DNA of 64,000 nt from Streptobacillus notomytis (GCA_001612575.1 LJRV01000165.1:34449-98448), one strand, 5' to 3'. Counted from the stretch's first letter, positions 36,642 through 46,975 are shown. Numbers and translations are program-made. Notes: generated from the sequence alone by a model not told the origin.

Positions 36642-39600
36642 TTATTCCTTTTTTGATAAATAAAATATGTATCCTTTTTTAGCTTTAATATCAAATTTCA
36701 TTTTACCATTGATATCACTTTTGATTTTTTTACCTGATAATAGATCAATATATGTTTTAGAGTTTTGGAATGCAGTTATTTCTATATCTGTACAATCATT
36801 AAAACTATTGTTTATAACAACTATTATACTTTCTTCCTTATCATATCTTTCATAAGCTATAATATCTTTTTCGTTATTAAAGTATACTGGCTTTATTCTA
36901 CCATATACAAGAGATTTATGTTCTTTACGTATTTTAATTATTTTTCTATACCATTCAAATAAATCCATATCTGGTTTTTGTGAATATATTTCTCCGTTAT
37001 TTACATATGAAGTATTTTTTTCATCATCATACCAGAACTCATCCCAAAGCATAGGTTTTCTACAATATGGATCTGTAGCGCCCCACATTCCTACTTCATC
37101 TCCATAATAAATCATAGGAGCTCCTATATAAGTCATTTGGAATATTGATATTAATTTTAGAATGTCTTTAGGTTTAATATGAGAATTTTTCCAATCAATA
37201 GTAGTGTTTGGGTGATAGTTTCTGGCAAGATCAGGTCTAATAATGTTATACCCTTTTTCATATTGCTTACCTTCTTCTAAGTTTCTACCTATTTTATCAT
37301 TTACTATTCTTGAATAAAGTCTATCAGTATCATGAGAACCATTTAGGTTTTGACAAGCTTGAACAGCTTGAAGAGGATACCATGTTCTTTTTTCTCTTAA
37401 TTCTAGTAAAAATTGCTCAGCAGTTAATTTGTAACTTTCATTGAAATCACTTCCTTGATTAATGAAATAACCTATTACAGCCTTAAGCCATTCATAATTC
37501 ATTACAGCATCAAATTTATCACCTGAATTAATATCATCACCAGCATTAGACCAAAGTTCAGCAGTAATGTATGATTCTTTTTTACATTTTTTAACAACAT
37601 GACGCCATTCTTTCCAGAACATTTGATTTTCAAGATTATTAGGCACATCAAGTCTCCAACCGTCTATACCATCATCTTCCTGCCAATTACTATGTTCTTT
37701 TCCATCAGGACCTAACATCCATTTTCTTGTAATATTAAAAATATAGTCCTTCCATTCCTCGTTAAAACTATTAAAAACAGGTAGAGTATCTATTCCTGCC
37801 CACCCATTATATTTTAAATTCTTTCTATTAAGATTTATAATACTATAAGCTTCATTTTCATTCATATTTTCTGTAACTTCTATATAGTTTGAATAATCAT
37901 TAAATTTATACCAATTTGCATATTTTGAATCTTTTCCTTCAGATAATGCTAGGTTAAATGCAAAATTGTAATTACTACTATGATTAAACACGGCATCAAA
38001 TATTACTCTTATACCATTTTTATGTAATTCTTTAATTAAATCTATCATTATTAAATCAGATTCTGTCCATACCCAAGTTTTAGGATCATCTGTTTCAAAG
38101 TATCCATTTTTCCCTTTATTTTCACCTGTTAAATTAACTTCAAGTAATTCAAGTTCAGAATTATTAACAGAATTTTTACCGAGTACATCAAGGTAGCTTT
38201 TATTACCATATTCATTTTTTGGATCTATATATACATTATGAAGTTTACCACTGGTTCTAATAGTTCCAAAATCAGGAGATATATGCCTAAAATCGTTAGC
38301 ACCATATTTATGATTTTGGAAAGAGTAAAATACAGGATTTAACCAAACTGCATTTATACCTAATTTTTTAAGGTATGGAATTTTTTCTTTAATACCTTTT
38401 AAGTCTCCACCATACATTCTTGCATATTTAAGAGAATAATCAATGTTTGATTCCATATGTATTTCCCAATTGGTTTTATCACTAAAATCAGAACACCATC
38501 TATTTCTTTCAAATTCTAAGGCATATTCATTGTTATTCCATCTATAATCTTTAACGAATTTACTTTCATAATTTGAATTCTTCCTAAATTTTTCAGGACC
38601 AAACTCATTAAATATTGGATCATTATACACATCTCCGTTATAGAATCTATCTGGAAATATGTTATACCATATAGCTTCTCTTGACCAATATGGAATATAG
38701 AAGATATCTTCATTTTCTTTTTTAGAATAAATTAATGGTTTGCTTAATTCTTTTTCAAGTCCATTTACTCCATAATAGTTTTTTACTCCACCATCTTCAA
38801 GTATAAAGAAGTATTCAAGGCCTTCTACATCTTCTGAAAAAGTAAGCATTCTTTTAAAATAGTCAAAAGAGTTAGTATAATCGACATACCTTTCAAGCTC
38901 ATATATTCTATTTAAGCCCTTACCTTCTTTAGTATAAGGTATTACTGATATGTAAACTCTTTCTACATCTGATCTTTGAGTTCTAATACCCATCTCAAAT
39001 TCTTTTTCTGTGATTTTATTGAAATATATTAGTTTTTTCATATCGTGTAATATTGCAGATATATTACTACCTGTATTAATATTTTTATTAATTTCATTAA
39101 CAAATTTTCCACTACCTAATTCTCCTTTAGGGAAAAGATTTCCATTTTCTCCGACAACTAAAATTTCATTTTTTTCAGGATACCATTTATGGTCTATTAA
39201 AAATTTGTATTGATAAAATCCATTTTCTACATTTAATGTTACTTCATACACATTATCTTTTATATGACTTATAGGTTCTGTTTCAGGATACCAATTATTA
39301 AAATCACCAGAAATTTCAAATATTTTAGGTTGAGATAAACCGAATTTTGATATATCTACATTAAATTTTACAAATTTTTTCTTTTGTAGCAAGAAACTAA
39401 AATCATGTGGATTAAAAACTACTAATACATCTATTCCTGATTGTATACCTGCAATAGTTTTTGGAGAACTTTTACTATCTGCATATGCTCTAAATTCAGA
39501 AGCAAATGGACTAGTATGATTGTAAGTAATATTAAAATTTTCTCTATTAGTATTTTCCACTTTAGTTATTGTAAAAAAATATGAGGCAACATCTACCTTT

Positions 39601-39692
39601 GCCCATTTATATATATATTTATCGTTTTTCCTATTTAATTTAACTTCTTTAAAAAATTTGCCATTTTTGTAAATTCCTAAAATATATTCCAT
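36642..39692 (-). CDS. Cytoplasmic GH13 alpha-glucan hydrolase (neopullulanase-like)
   Basis: About 1016 residues, no signal peptide. The N-terminal 330 residues contain beta domains, including an AMPK/CBM48-like glycogen-binding module (FEISGDFNNWYPE, near 120-185). The GH13 barrel begins near REAIWYNIFPDRFYNGD and has VIFDAVFNHSS, GWRLDVPNN (nucleophile Asp near 680), AELWS (acid/base Glu near 710) and NGSHDTDR near 787. It probably hydrolyses maltooligosaccharides or cyclomaltodextrins taken up after PulA action. A GTG at 39710 is in frame, but AAAGGAG stands 9 bases before ATG 39692, so I chose that. It is monocistronic, divergent from the OYE gene. Confidence 0.9.
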   Translation of the reverse strand: MEYILGIYKNGKFFKEVKLNRKNDKYIYKWAKVDVASYFFTITKVENTNRENFNITYNHTSPFASEFRAYADSKSSPKTIAGIQSGIDVLVVFNPHDFSFLLQKKKFVKFNVDISKFGLSQPKIFEISGDFNNWYPETEPISHIKDNVYEVTLNVENGFYQYKFLIDHKWYPEKNEILVVGENGNLFPKGELGSGKFVNEINKNINTGSNISAILHDMKKLIYFNKITEKEFEMGIRTQRSDVERVYISVIPYTKEGKGLNRIYELERYVDYTNSFDYFKRMLTFSEDVEGLEYFFILEDGGVKNYYGVNGLEKELSKPLIYSKKENEDIFYIPYWSREAIWYNIFPDRFYNGDVYNDPIFNEFGPEKFRKNSNYESKFVKDYRWNNNEYALEFERNRWCSDFSDKTNWEIHMESNIDYSLKYARMYGGDLKGIKEKIPYLKKLGINAVWLNPVFYSFQNHKYGANDFRHISPDFGTIRTSGKLHNVYIDPKNEYGNKSYLDVLGKNSVNNSELELLEVNLTGENKGKNGYFETDDPKTWVWTESDLIMIDLIKELHKNGIRVIFDAVFNHSSNYNFAFNLALSEGKDSKYANWYKFNDYSNYIEVTENMNENEAYSIINLNRKNLKYNGWAGIDTLPVFNSFNEEWKDYIFNITRKWMLGPDGKEHSNWQEDDGIDGWRLDVPNNLENQMFWKEWRHVVKKCKKESYITAELWSNAGDDINSGDKFDAVMNYEWLKAVIGYFINQGSDFNESYKLTAEQFLLELREKRTWYPLQAVQACQNLNGSHDTDRLYSRIVNDKIGRNLEEGKQYEKGYNIIRPDLARNYHPNTTIDWKNSHIKPKDILKLISIFQMTYIGAPMIYYGDEVGMWGATDPYCRKPMLWDEFWYDDEKNTSYVNNGEIYSQKPDMDLFEWYRKIIKIRKEHKSLVYGRIKPVYFNNEKDIIAYERYDKEESIIVVINNSFNDCTDIEITAFQNSKTYIDLLSGKKIKSDINGKMKFDIKAKKGYIFYLSKKE

Positions 39693-39720
39693 TAAAAAAA
39701 CTCCTTTCACAGCCAGCTCT

Positions 39721-39753
39721 ATTATATCAAAAAATGTAAAATTATGCTATACT
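39721..39753. promoter_or_regulatory. Divergent promoter region
   Basis: For the minus-strand glucan hydrolase, a perfect TATAAT reads on the minus strand from 39726 to 39721, with no good -35. For the plus-strand OYE gene, TATACT at 39748-39753 is preceded by TGC (extended -10), also with a poor -35. The two -10 boxes are about 20 bases apart. Only the -10 elements are convincing. Confidence 0.4.
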
Positions 39754-39785
39754 TTAGGTAGATAAATAAAGGAAGGGAGATATTA

Positions 39786-40829
39786 ATGAAATTATTGGAA
39801 AAATACGTTTTAGGTAATTTAGAGTTGAAAAACAGGATAGTAATGCCTCCTATGGATATTTATGAAGCAGAAGATGGCTATGTAAATGATTTTCATTTAG
39901 CTCATTATGGTGCAAGAGCTATAGGAAATGTTGGATTAATAATACAAGAAGTTACAGCTGTAAGAAAAGATGGTAGAATTAGCGAGCAAGATCTTGGTAT
40001 ATGGTCTGATGATCATATTGAAGGATTGAAAAAATTAGTAGAGAGTGTACATAAGTTAGGAAGTAAAATAGGTATTCAAATAGGTGATGCAGGAAGAAAA
40101 GGTCTTGTTAAAAATGCAGATATACTTTCAAGTTCAGATCTTCCATTTAGTGATTACTTTGCTAAACCAAGAAAAATGGAAAAAGGTGATATATTATCTT
40201 TAATAAATGATTTTAAATTAGCTGCAAGAAGGGCAGAAATTGCAGGTTATGATTATCTAGAATTACATGCTGCACATGGATATTTAATTAATCAATTTCT
40301 TTCAAGTTTTTCTAATAATAGAGAAGATGAATATGGGGGTAGCTTAAAAAACAGGGCAAGACTTTTAGGAGAGATACTTGAGGAGGTAAAAAAAGAATTT
40401 AAGGGTATAATAGGGGTGAGAATCTCAGCATATGAATGGGTAGAAGGAGGATATTCCTCTACTGATTTAGCAAATGTATTAATAGATTTCAAAGAAAATA
40501 TCAATGTAATACATGTAAGTAGTGGAGGAACTGTAAATGATGGGACACTTTCTTTTTATCCAGGTTATCAATTAAATTTTGCAAAAACTATTAAACAAAT
40601 AGTTGGACTTCCAGTTATTGCAGTTGGACAAATAGATAATTTTGATTTAGCTGAATTTGCAATTAGAGATCTTGGAATAGATTTAATTGCTGCAGGAAGA
40701 GCTTTGCTTAGAAATCCTAATTGGATAATTGAAGAAGCCTTTAAGAATAATATAGATATTCCTTCAAGAAAATCAATAAAAAGAGCTTATTATAAAGAAA
40801 GATTTGTTGAAAAAAATTTAAAAAAATAG
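39786..40829 (+). CDS. Old yellow enzyme family NAD(P)H:flavin oxidoreductase
   Basis: A 347-residue TIM-barrel flavoprotein: RIVMPPMDIYEAEDGY near the N-terminus, LHAAHGYLINQFLSSFSNNREDEYGGS with the substrate-binding His pair region, VRISAYEW, and PVIAVGQID plus AAGRALLRNPNW at the phosphate-binding end. It lacks the 4Fe-4S and dinucleotide domains of dienoyl-CoA reductases, so it is of the short NamA type. It reduces activated C=C bonds with NAD(P)H; the natural substrate is unknown. GGAAGGGAG lies before the ATG. It is followed after 7 bases by tmcAL. Confidence 0.9.
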   Translation: MKLLEKYVLGNLELKNRIVMPPMDIYEAEDGYVNDFHLAHYGARAIGNVGLIIQEVTAVRKDGRISEQDLGIWSDDHIEGLKKLVESVHKLGSKIGIQIGDAGRKGLVKNADILSSSDLPFSDYFAKPRKMEKGDILSLINDFKLAARRAEIAGYDYLELHAAHGYLINQFLSSFSNNREDEYGGSLKNRARLLGEILEEVKKEFKGIIGVRISAYEWVEGGYSSTDLANVLIDFKENINVIHVSSGGTVNDGTLSFYPGYQLNFAKTIKQIVGLPVIAVGQIDNFDLAEFAIRDLGIDLIAAGRALLRNPNWIIEEAFKNNIDIPSRKSIKRAYYKERFVEKNLKK

Positions 40830-40836
40830 GAGAGCT

Positions 40837-41976
40837 ATGAAAGATAGGGTAGTAGGTGTAGTAGCAGAATTTAATCCATTTCATAATGGACATAAATATC
40901 AAATAAATGAGATATCTAAACAAAAACCTTTAATAAAGATAGGTGTAATCTCTGGAAATTTTGTGCAAAGAGGAGAAATATCTATTCTTAATAAATTTGA
41001 AAAAGCTAAAATAGCTTTAGAAGAAGATTATGATATTTTAGTTGAACTTCCAGTATACTATTCTATACAAAATGCTGATATTTTTTGTGAGTACTCTGTT
41101 AAGATATTAAATGAACTAGGTTGTGATATTCAAGTATTTGGTATTGAGACTGAAAATATTGATGAGATTTATAAAATAACTAGGGTGCAAAAAGAAGAAA
41201 GTTATAATGAAAAATTAAGGGGGTATATAAAAGAGGGAAATTCATACACTAAATCGCATGAATTAGTATTAAATGAATATGGGTTTAAGGATATATATAA
41301 GTCAAATAATATCCTTGCTATATCATATATTAAGAGTATAGAAAGAAATTCATTTAATATATTACCTTATGGCTTAAAAAGGATAGGAAGTGGATATAAT
41401 GATATTGAAGGTGATGGGAATATAGTATCTGCAACTATGATAAGAAAAAATATTTCTAAAGACATATCTAATTTTGTTCCTAAATCTTGTTTAAAAGTAC
41501 TTAAAGATAGGAAAAATATTTTTGTTGAAGATAAGATATTTAATATGTTTAAGTATGTATTTAATGTTAGAACAAAGGAAGATATAATAAAAGTATATGA
41601 TTTTAGTGATAGTATGTATAATAGGGTTAAAAGATGCATGAAAGAATCTAGAAACATGGAAGAGTTTTTATCGCTTTATGTTAGTAGAAATTTTAATGCA
41701 GGTAGGATAAAAAGAGTGATTCTTAATACACTTTTAAATATTGAAAAAAATGATATATCCTTAGATAAAGATGTTGAGTATATAAGAGTGTTGGGAATAA
41801 ATGAAAAAGGGGCAAAATATCTTAAAAAATTAAATAATCCTAAGATATTTGTTAATTGGAAAGATATAGAAAAGCATATTGGCTCTAGTTTAATTAAAAT
41901 AGAAAAAAATGCTTTTATTATTCACGAAATACTTACAGAATGTAAGGAAAAATTAAATGTATATTATATGAGATAG
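40837..41976 (+). CDS. tmcAL: tRNA(Met) cytidine acetate ligase TmcAL
   Basis: A 379-residue nucleotidyltransferase-fold protein (formerly YlbM). The N-terminus VVGVVAEFNPFHNGHKYQI holds the HxGH motif, followed by GNFVQRGEISILNKFEKAKIAL and ELPVYYSIQNADIF. The middle has SATMIRKNI. TmcAL acetylates C34 of elongator tRNA-Met using acetate and ATP, which helps decoding of AUG. The length is near the family norm. TAGGAGAG precedes the ATG, and the next gene starts 10 bases after its stop. Confidence 0.93.
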   Translation: MKDRVVGVVAEFNPFHNGHKYQINEISKQKPLIKIGVISGNFVQRGEISILNKFEKAKIALEEDYDILVELPVYYSIQNADIFCEYSVKILNELGCDIQVFGIETENIDEIYKITRVQKEESYNEKLRGYIKEGNSYTKSHELVLNEYGFKDIYKSNNILAISYIKSIERNSFNILPYGLKRIGSGYNDIEGDGNIVSATMIRKNISKDISNFVPKSCLKVLKDRKNIFVEDKIFNMFKYVFNVRTKEDIIKVYDFSDSMYNRVKRCMKESRNMEEFLSLYVSRNFNAGRIKRVILNTLLNIEKNDISLDKDVEYIRVLGINEKGAKYLKKLNNPKIFVNWKDIEKHIGSSLIKIEKNAFIIHEILTECKEKLNVYYMR

Positions 41977-41986
41977 GAGGTAAGAT

Positions 41987-42904
41987 GTGTTTTTATTAGA
42001 TGATTATCTTTTAAACGTAATAGAAAAATATTCTAAGGTTACTCTTGAAGAGTCTTTAAAAGATGTAATGAAAAGTAAAAATAAATTTATTTGCGGGAAA
42101 TATTCTCCTCTTTCTTTTAATATGGAATTTGAAGAAATAGCATATATGTCATCAAATATCAATCTTTATGGGTGGTATATTAAAAAAGAAAATGCAAAAA
42201 AGACTATAATTATTAGTCATGGTAGAAAAAATAATAGAATTTTTTGTCTTAAGTTTTTACAACTATTTACAGATATGCAACTTAATGAAGAATATAATAT
42301 TTTTATACCAGATTTAAGGAATTCAGGAAAATCAGATGTTGCAAAAACTGCATTTGGTTATAAGTTTTCTGAAGATATTAAAAATACTATTTTAATGTTA
42401 AATGAAAAATTTAATACAAAGGAGTTTATACTTTATGGTTTCTCCCAAGGCGGTATGGGAAGTGCATTAGTACCATATCTATATGAGGAAGAACTTAAAA
42501 TAAGAGGGGTTGTAATAGAAAAGATGATACTTGATTCTCCTGTATCAAATGTTAAGAAGACAATATTACACCATTCATTATTTTTAGGTTTTAAGATACC
42601 TTACGTGATAATGTCTCTCCCCCTTGCAAGATTTAATTTTAGAATAGATGGTAAATTAAATGAATTAAGATTATCTAAGGTGTTAGGAAAAGTTCCGACT
42701 TTAATACTTCAATCTGAAAAAGATGATATAACGCCTTATGATATGATAAATAATGAATATCAAATAATTAAAGATAAGAGCGTTGAAGATGAGAAGGTTA
42801 TAAGACCAATATTTAAAGCTTTCAGAAAAGGTCAGCATGTAAGGATATATTTACAGTATAAGTGGGAGTATACTTATTCTTTAGAAAACTTTTTGAATTT
42901 ATAA
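41987..42904 (+). CDS. Alpha/beta hydrolase
   Basis: 305 residues. The order is: a short N-terminal helix, ISHGRKNNRIF (oxyanion region), PDLRNSGKSDVAKTAFGY, and the nucleophile elbow LYGFSQGGMGSAL, then VPTLILQSEKDDITP (acid) and GQHV (His) near the end. This resembles YqkD/FrsA-like serine hydrolases. The start is GTG 41987 with AGGAGG 6 bases before; an ATG two bases earlier is in another frame that stops after four codons. There is no signal peptide. The substrate is unknown. It follows tmcAL in the same unit. Confidence 0.82.
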   Translation: MFLLDDYLLNVIEKYSKVTLEESLKDVMKSKNKFICGKYSPLSFNMEFEEIAYMSSNINLYGWYIKKENAKKTIIISHGRKNNRIFCLKFLQLFTDMQLNEEYNIFIPDLRNSGKSDVAKTAFGYKFSEDIKNTILMLNEKFNTKEFILYGFSQGGMGSALVPYLYEEELKIRGVVIEKMILDSPVSNVKKTILHHSLFLGFKIPYVIMSLPLARFNFRIDGKLNELRLSKVLGKVPTLILQSEKDDITPYDMINNEYQIIKDKSVEDEKVIRPIFKAFRKGQHVRIYLQYKWEYTYSLENFLNL

Positions 42905-42920
42905 AAAAATATGATAAAAT
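42893..42920 (+). promoter_or_regulatory. Possible promoter of the GPH symporter and transketolase genes
   Basis: TTGAAT (42893-42898), a 16-base spacer and TAAAAT (42915-42920), overlapping the end of the hydrolase gene. The ribosome binding site AAAGGAG lies about 25 bases downstream. In such AT-rich DNA this match is only suggestive. Confidence 0.4.
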
Positions 42921-42953
42921 ATACAATAGGGGAAAAGAAAAAAGGAGAAATTT

Positions 42954-44273
42954 ATGACTAAAAAATTGACGAAAGCAACATATATTTTTTATGGACTTGG
43001 TGTCGCATATTTTATGTTAGATCAAGTTTTTAATCAATGGATACAATATTTTTATTTACCTTCAGAAAAAGCTATAGCAGATTATGGTATTAGTTTAATA
43101 ATGCCACCTATATATCTAGCAATTGCATTTGTAATTATGAGATTTGTAGATGCTATAGCAGATCCTATAGTAGGATATATGTCAGATAATTCAAATTCTA
43201 GTTTAGGAAGAAGATCATTTTACATGCTAATAGGAATAATACCTTTAGCCTTATCTATGATAGCTTTTTTCTTCCCACTTACTAGTGGACCTTTAATGGC
43301 AACACTTTATTTAGCGTTTGTAGGTAGTATATATTTTATAGCATATACATTAGTTGGAGGACCATATAATGCTTTAATTCCTGATCTTGCATCAAATAAG
43401 GAAGAAAGATTAAATCTTTCTACAATGCAATCAATATTTAGATTAGTATTTACAGCTGTTCCATTAATATTTAGCCCTATTATTTTATCAAATATGATAA
43501 AATCTGGACTGAGCTTTATTAAAGCTATGAGAATAATGGTTACAGGTTTTTCTGTAATAAGTGCAATAATAGTAATAGTTTCTGTATTATTATTAAAAGA
43601 AAATAAGGTTGGGCATAAAAATAAAAGCGATGCTAAGAAAATTAATTTTAATGAAGCCTTTTCATATTTGAAGAATAAGGAAATAATGCTATATTTTATA
43701 GGATTTTTCTTCTTCTTTTCAGGATTTAATATTATTAGAAATTCTGTACTATATTATGTAACTGTAATATTAGGTCAAAGTGAAAAAGCAGCTAGTACAC
43801 CAACAACTATATTATTTGCAGTATCAGCAATTTTCTTCCCTATAACTCAATTTTTATGTAAGAAATTTGATTATAGAAAGATTATGCTTTTTGATTTAGC
43901 ATTAATAATACTTGGGATATTAGGGTTAATGTTTTTAGGTGAAAAAAGTAAATTAATGTTTTTTGCAATGTTTTCAATAGTAGGTGCAGGAGTAAGTGGA
44001 TCAGCTTTCATATTCCCACCAGCTATGCTAAGTGAAATATCAACAAAACTTTATGAAAAATACAATGTAAGTGTTGAAGGTATGATGTTTGGGGTGCAGG
44101 GTCTATTTTTAAAACTTGCATTATTACTTCAAATAGTAACTACAACTTTAGTGCTTTCTATAGGAGGAAAAGGTGGAGCAACTAGATTTGGAGTAATGAC
44201 AACTCTAACAATAGCAGTAGTATTTTTAATCATATCATTTGTCAGCTATTATTTAAAGAAAAGTGAAATATAA
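42954..44273 (+). CDS. Sugar:cation symporter, GPH family (MFS)
   Basis: A 439-residue, 12-helix transporter. The N-terminal Asp-rich motif region FVDAIADPIVGYMSDN with SSLGRRSFYM is the classic GPH/MelB signature for cation-coupled glycoside uptake. PYNALIPDLASN is a second family block. It sits in the inner membrane. The exact sugar is unknown; a glucan breakdown product is possible given the glycosidases in the window. The split transketolase follows 13 bases later and may be cotranscribed, suggesting a pentose or hexuronide theme. Confidence 0.88.
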   Translation: MTKKLTKATYIFYGLGVAYFMLDQVFNQWIQYFYLPSEKAIADYGISLIMPPIYLAIAFVIMRFVDAIADPIVGYMSDNSNSSLGRRSFYMLIGIIPLALSMIAFFFPLTSGPLMATLYLAFVGSIYFIAYTLVGGPYNALIPDLASNKEERLNLSTMQSIFRLVFTAVPLIFSPIILSNMIKSGLSFIKAMRIMVTGFSVISAIIVIVSVLLLKENKVGHKNKSDAKKINFNEAFSYLKNKEIMLYFIGFFFFFSGFNIIRNSVLYYVTVILGQSEKAASTPTTILFAVSAIFFPITQFLCKKFDYRKIMLFDLALIILGILGLMFLGEKSKLMFFAMFSIVGAGVSGSAFIFPPAMLSEISTKLYEKYNVSVEGMMFGVQGLFLKLALLLQIVTTTLVLSIGGKGGATRFGVMTTLTIAVVFLIISFVSYYLKKSEI

Positions 44274-44286
44274 TTGGAGGAATAAA

Positions 44287-45096
44287 ATGGAAAAAAATGA
44301 ATTAAAAGAAATTTCAAAAAGTATTAGAAGAAACATCGTGGAAATGATATACCACGCAAAATCAGGACATCCAGGAGGATCACTTTCAATAGCAGATATT
44401 TTAACAGTGCTTTATTTTGAAGAAATGAACATAGATCCTAAAAATCCAACAATGCCTAATAGAGATAGATTAGTATTAAGCAAAGGTCATGCAGTGCCAG
44501 CACTTTATGCTACTTTAATGGAAAAAGGATACATTGATAAAAGTTTAGTAACTGAATTAAGAAAATTTGGTTCTCCATTACAAGGACACCCAGATTTAAA
44601 AAAATTACCAGGAATTGACATGTCTACTGGTTCATTAGGACAAGGATTATCAGCAGCACAAGGTATGGCAATCTCGGCTAAAATATCTGGTGAAGATTAT
44701 AGGGTTTATGCTATATTAGGAGATGGAGAAATGCAAGAAGGACAAATTTGGGAAGCATTTATGTCAGCAGCTCATTTTAAACTTGATAATTTAGTTGCAT
44801 TCTTAGACTATAACGATTTACAAATAGATGGTAAAGTATCTGAAGTTATGCCAATAACACCTATTGCAGATAAATACAGAGCATTTAATTGGCATGTAAT
44901 AGAAATTAATGGACATTGCTTTGATGAAATTAGAGCAGCTTTAAAAGAAGCAAAAGAAGTTAAAGGAAAACCAACAGTAATTATTGCTAAAACTTCAAAA
45001 GGTAAGGGAGTTTCATTTATGGAAGATAATGCTGGTTGGCATGGTAAAGCACCAAATCTTGAAGAATTAAATAAAGCTTTAGAAGAGTTAAAGTAG
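44287..45096 (+). CDS. Transketolase, N-terminal subunit
   Basis: 269 residues. It carries the thiamine diphosphate half of transketolase: HAKSGHPGGSLSIADIL, RDRLVLSKGHAVPALYA, MSTGSLGQGLSAAQGMA, and the ThDP motif GDGEMQEGQIWEAFMSA with LDYNDLQIDG. It works as a heterodimer with the next gene, in the non-oxidative pentose phosphate pathway. A GTG at 44263 is in frame, but GGAGG sits 6 bases before ATG 44287, so I use the latter. The split form is common in Fusobacteria and Clostridia. Confidence 0.95.
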   Translation: MEKNELKEISKSIRRNIVEMIYHAKSGHPGGSLSIADILTVLYFEEMNIDPKNPTMPNRDRLVLSKGHAVPALYATLMEKGYIDKSLVTELRKFGSPLQGHPDLKKLPGIDMSTGSLGQGLSAAQGMAISAKISGEDYRVYAILGDGEMQEGQIWEAFMSAAHFKLDNLVAFLDYNDLQIDGKVSEVMPITPIADKYRAFNWHVIEINGHCFDEIRAALKEAKEVKGKPTVIIAKTSKGKGVSFMEDNAGWHGKAPNLEELNKALEELK

Positions 45097-45105
45097 GAGG
45101 AAAAA

Positions 45106-46026
45106 ATGAAAGCAACAAGACAAGCATATGGAGAAGCGTTAGTTAAATTAGGTAAAGTAAACAAAGATGTTGTAGTTTTAGAGGCTGATTTATCAAAATC
45201 TACTATGACTACATTCTTTAATCAAGAATTTCCTGAAAGACATATTAATTTAGGAATAGCAGAAGCAAATATGATAGGAACAGCAGCTGGTATGGCAACT
45301 ACTGGGAAAATACCTTTTGCATCAACATTTGCAATTTTTGCAGCTGGAAGATCTTATGATCAAATAAGAAACTCAATAGCATACCCTAAATTAAATGTTA
45401 AAATATGTCCTACACATGCAGGTATTTCTTTAGGAGAAGATGGAGGATCACATCAATCTATAGAAGATATAGCATTAATGAGAGTAATTCCAGGTATGGT
45501 AGTACTTCAACCAGCAGATGCTACAGAAACAGAAAAAATGATATTTGCAGCAGCTGAATATAATGGACCTGTGTATGTAAGACTTGGAAGATTACCAGTT
45601 GAGGATATATATACTGATGAGTATGAATTTAAGATAGGTAAAGCAACTACATTAACAGAAGGTACAGATGTTGCAATTATTGCAACAGGACTATTAGTTA
45701 ATGAAGCTTTAAAAGCAGAGAAAATATTAAAAGAAAAAGGAGTTAATGCTAGAGTAATTAATATGTCTACTATTAAACCTCTAGATGAAGAAACTGTTCT
45801 AAAAGCAGCAAAAGAATGTAAATTTATTATTACTTCAGAAGAACATTCAATAATAGGTGGCCTTGGAGGAGCTGTATCTGAATATCTTTCTGAAAATTAT
45901 CCAGCAAAAGTAATTAAACATGGTATTAATGATGTATTTGGACAAAGTGCTGACGGAAATGTAATGTTAGACAAATATGGTTTAAGAGCTGGAAAAATAG
46001 TAGAATTGATTCTTGAAAATATTTAA
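45106..46026 (+). CDS. Transketolase, C-terminal subunit
   Basis: 306 residues with the pyrimidine-binding and C-terminal domains of transketolase: LEADLSKSTMTTFF, INLGIAEANMIGTAAGMATTGKIPFASTFAIF (with the catalytic Glu), ICPTHAGISLGEDGGSHQ, and the C-terminal TSEEHSIIGGLGGAVSEYL. It pairs with the subunit encoded 9 bases upstream. Strong TAGGAGG. The next gene (ftsX) has its ribosome binding site over this gene's stop codon. Confidence 0.95.
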   Translation: MKATRQAYGEALVKLGKVNKDVVVLEADLSKSTMTTFFNQEFPERHINLGIAEANMIGTAAGMATTGKIPFASTFAIFAAGRSYDQIRNSIAYPKLNVKICPTHAGISLGEDGGSHQSIEDIALMRVIPGMVVLQPADATETEKMIFAAAEYNGPVYVRLGRLPVEDIYTDEYEFKIGKATTLTEGTDVAIIATGLLVNEALKAEKILKEKGVNARVINMSTIKPLDEETVLKAAKECKFIITSEEHSIIGGLGGAVSEYLSENYPAKVIKHGINDVFGQSADGNVMLDKYGLRAGKIVELILENI

Positions 46027-46036
46027 GGAGGAAGAA

Positions 46037-46975
46037 ATGACACGTAAATTATTTGGAGGGGTTAAAGAAAACATTGAAGCTGAAAAAGGAGCTTTTTTTT
46101 CAGTAGTTACAACATTTATACTAATTTTTACGCTGATAAATATTTTTGTATTTGGGGCATTAAATGCTGATTCATACAGATTAAAAGAAGAGCAAGCAAA
46201 TCAAGTAATTCTATATATCAATAATTTAAATGATGAAGAAAAGAAAGCTTTACAAGAAAAAGTTTTAAACTTAGATGGAGTTAGTTCATTAAGATTTGTA
46301 TCTAAAGATGTTGCATTAAAATCTTTAGAAAGAGAATTGAATGTAGATTTAAGTTCAGAACCTAATCCTTTAGAAGATGCTTTTTTTGTACATTTAAGAA
46401 GAGATGTTAATATAGATGAATTAAATACTAAATTAAGTGAATTAAGTGAAGTATCAAGCATAGATTTAAGGTCTAAAGTTGTTAATCAAACAGTAATGTT
46501 TAGTTCAGCACTTGATTATTTCATTAAATATGCAGTTATTTTCCTTATAATCTTTTCAGTAATAATAATATTTAATATAGTTGGACTTACAGTTAAGACA
46601 AGAAAAAGAGAAATATATGAGAGCTTATTAGAAGGAAAATCTAAAGAATTTATTAAAACTACTTTCTTTTTAGAATCAGTAATAGCAGTATTAATTTCAG
46701 GAGCTATAAGCTATTTAATGTATGTTCAAATTAGAAGTTCTATAGTAGGATTAATAGAAAAAGCTAAAGGTTCTACTGCTGTTCAAGGATTTAGTACTTT
46801 AGGAAAAGAAACTAATGTTTTATTTATAGTTTTATTAATTACACTAATATTAGTATTTGTTATTAATTATCTATTATTAAATAGATACTACAATATTAAA
46901 TATTATGAAAAAAGTAAAAATGAAATAACAGAAGAAGTAGAGGAAGATTTTAAAGATTTAAGAGAGGAGCAATAA
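46037..46975 (+). CDS. ftsX: Cell division protein FtsX
   Basis: 312 residues. The first membrane helix (about residues 18-38, FFSVVTTFILIFTLINIFVF) is followed by a periplasmic domain with LNLDGVSSLRFVSKDVAL and three C-terminal helices, the standard FtsX fold. With FtsE it controls murein hydrolase activators at the septum. A TTG at 46013 is in frame, but AAGGAGGA stands 5 bases before ATG 46037. No ftsE lies upstream, which is unusual because ftsE and ftsX are normally adjacent. The envC-like gene follows directly, 1 base after the stop, which supports the role. Confidence 0.9.
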   Translation: MTRKLFGGVKENIEAEKGAFFSVVTTFILIFTLINIFVFGALNADSYRLKEEQANQVILYINNLNDEEKKALQEKVLNLDGVSSLRFVSKDVALKSLERELNVDLSSEPNPLEDAFFVHLRRDVNIDELNTKLSELSEVSSIDLRSKVVNQTVMFSSALDYFIKYAVIFLIIFSVIIIFNIVGLTVKTRKREIYESLLEGKSKEFIKTTFFLESVIAVLISGAISYLMYVQIRSSIVGLIEKAKGSTAVQGFSTLGKETNVLFIVLLITLILVFVINYLLLNRYYNIKYYEKSKNEITEEVEEDFKDLREEQ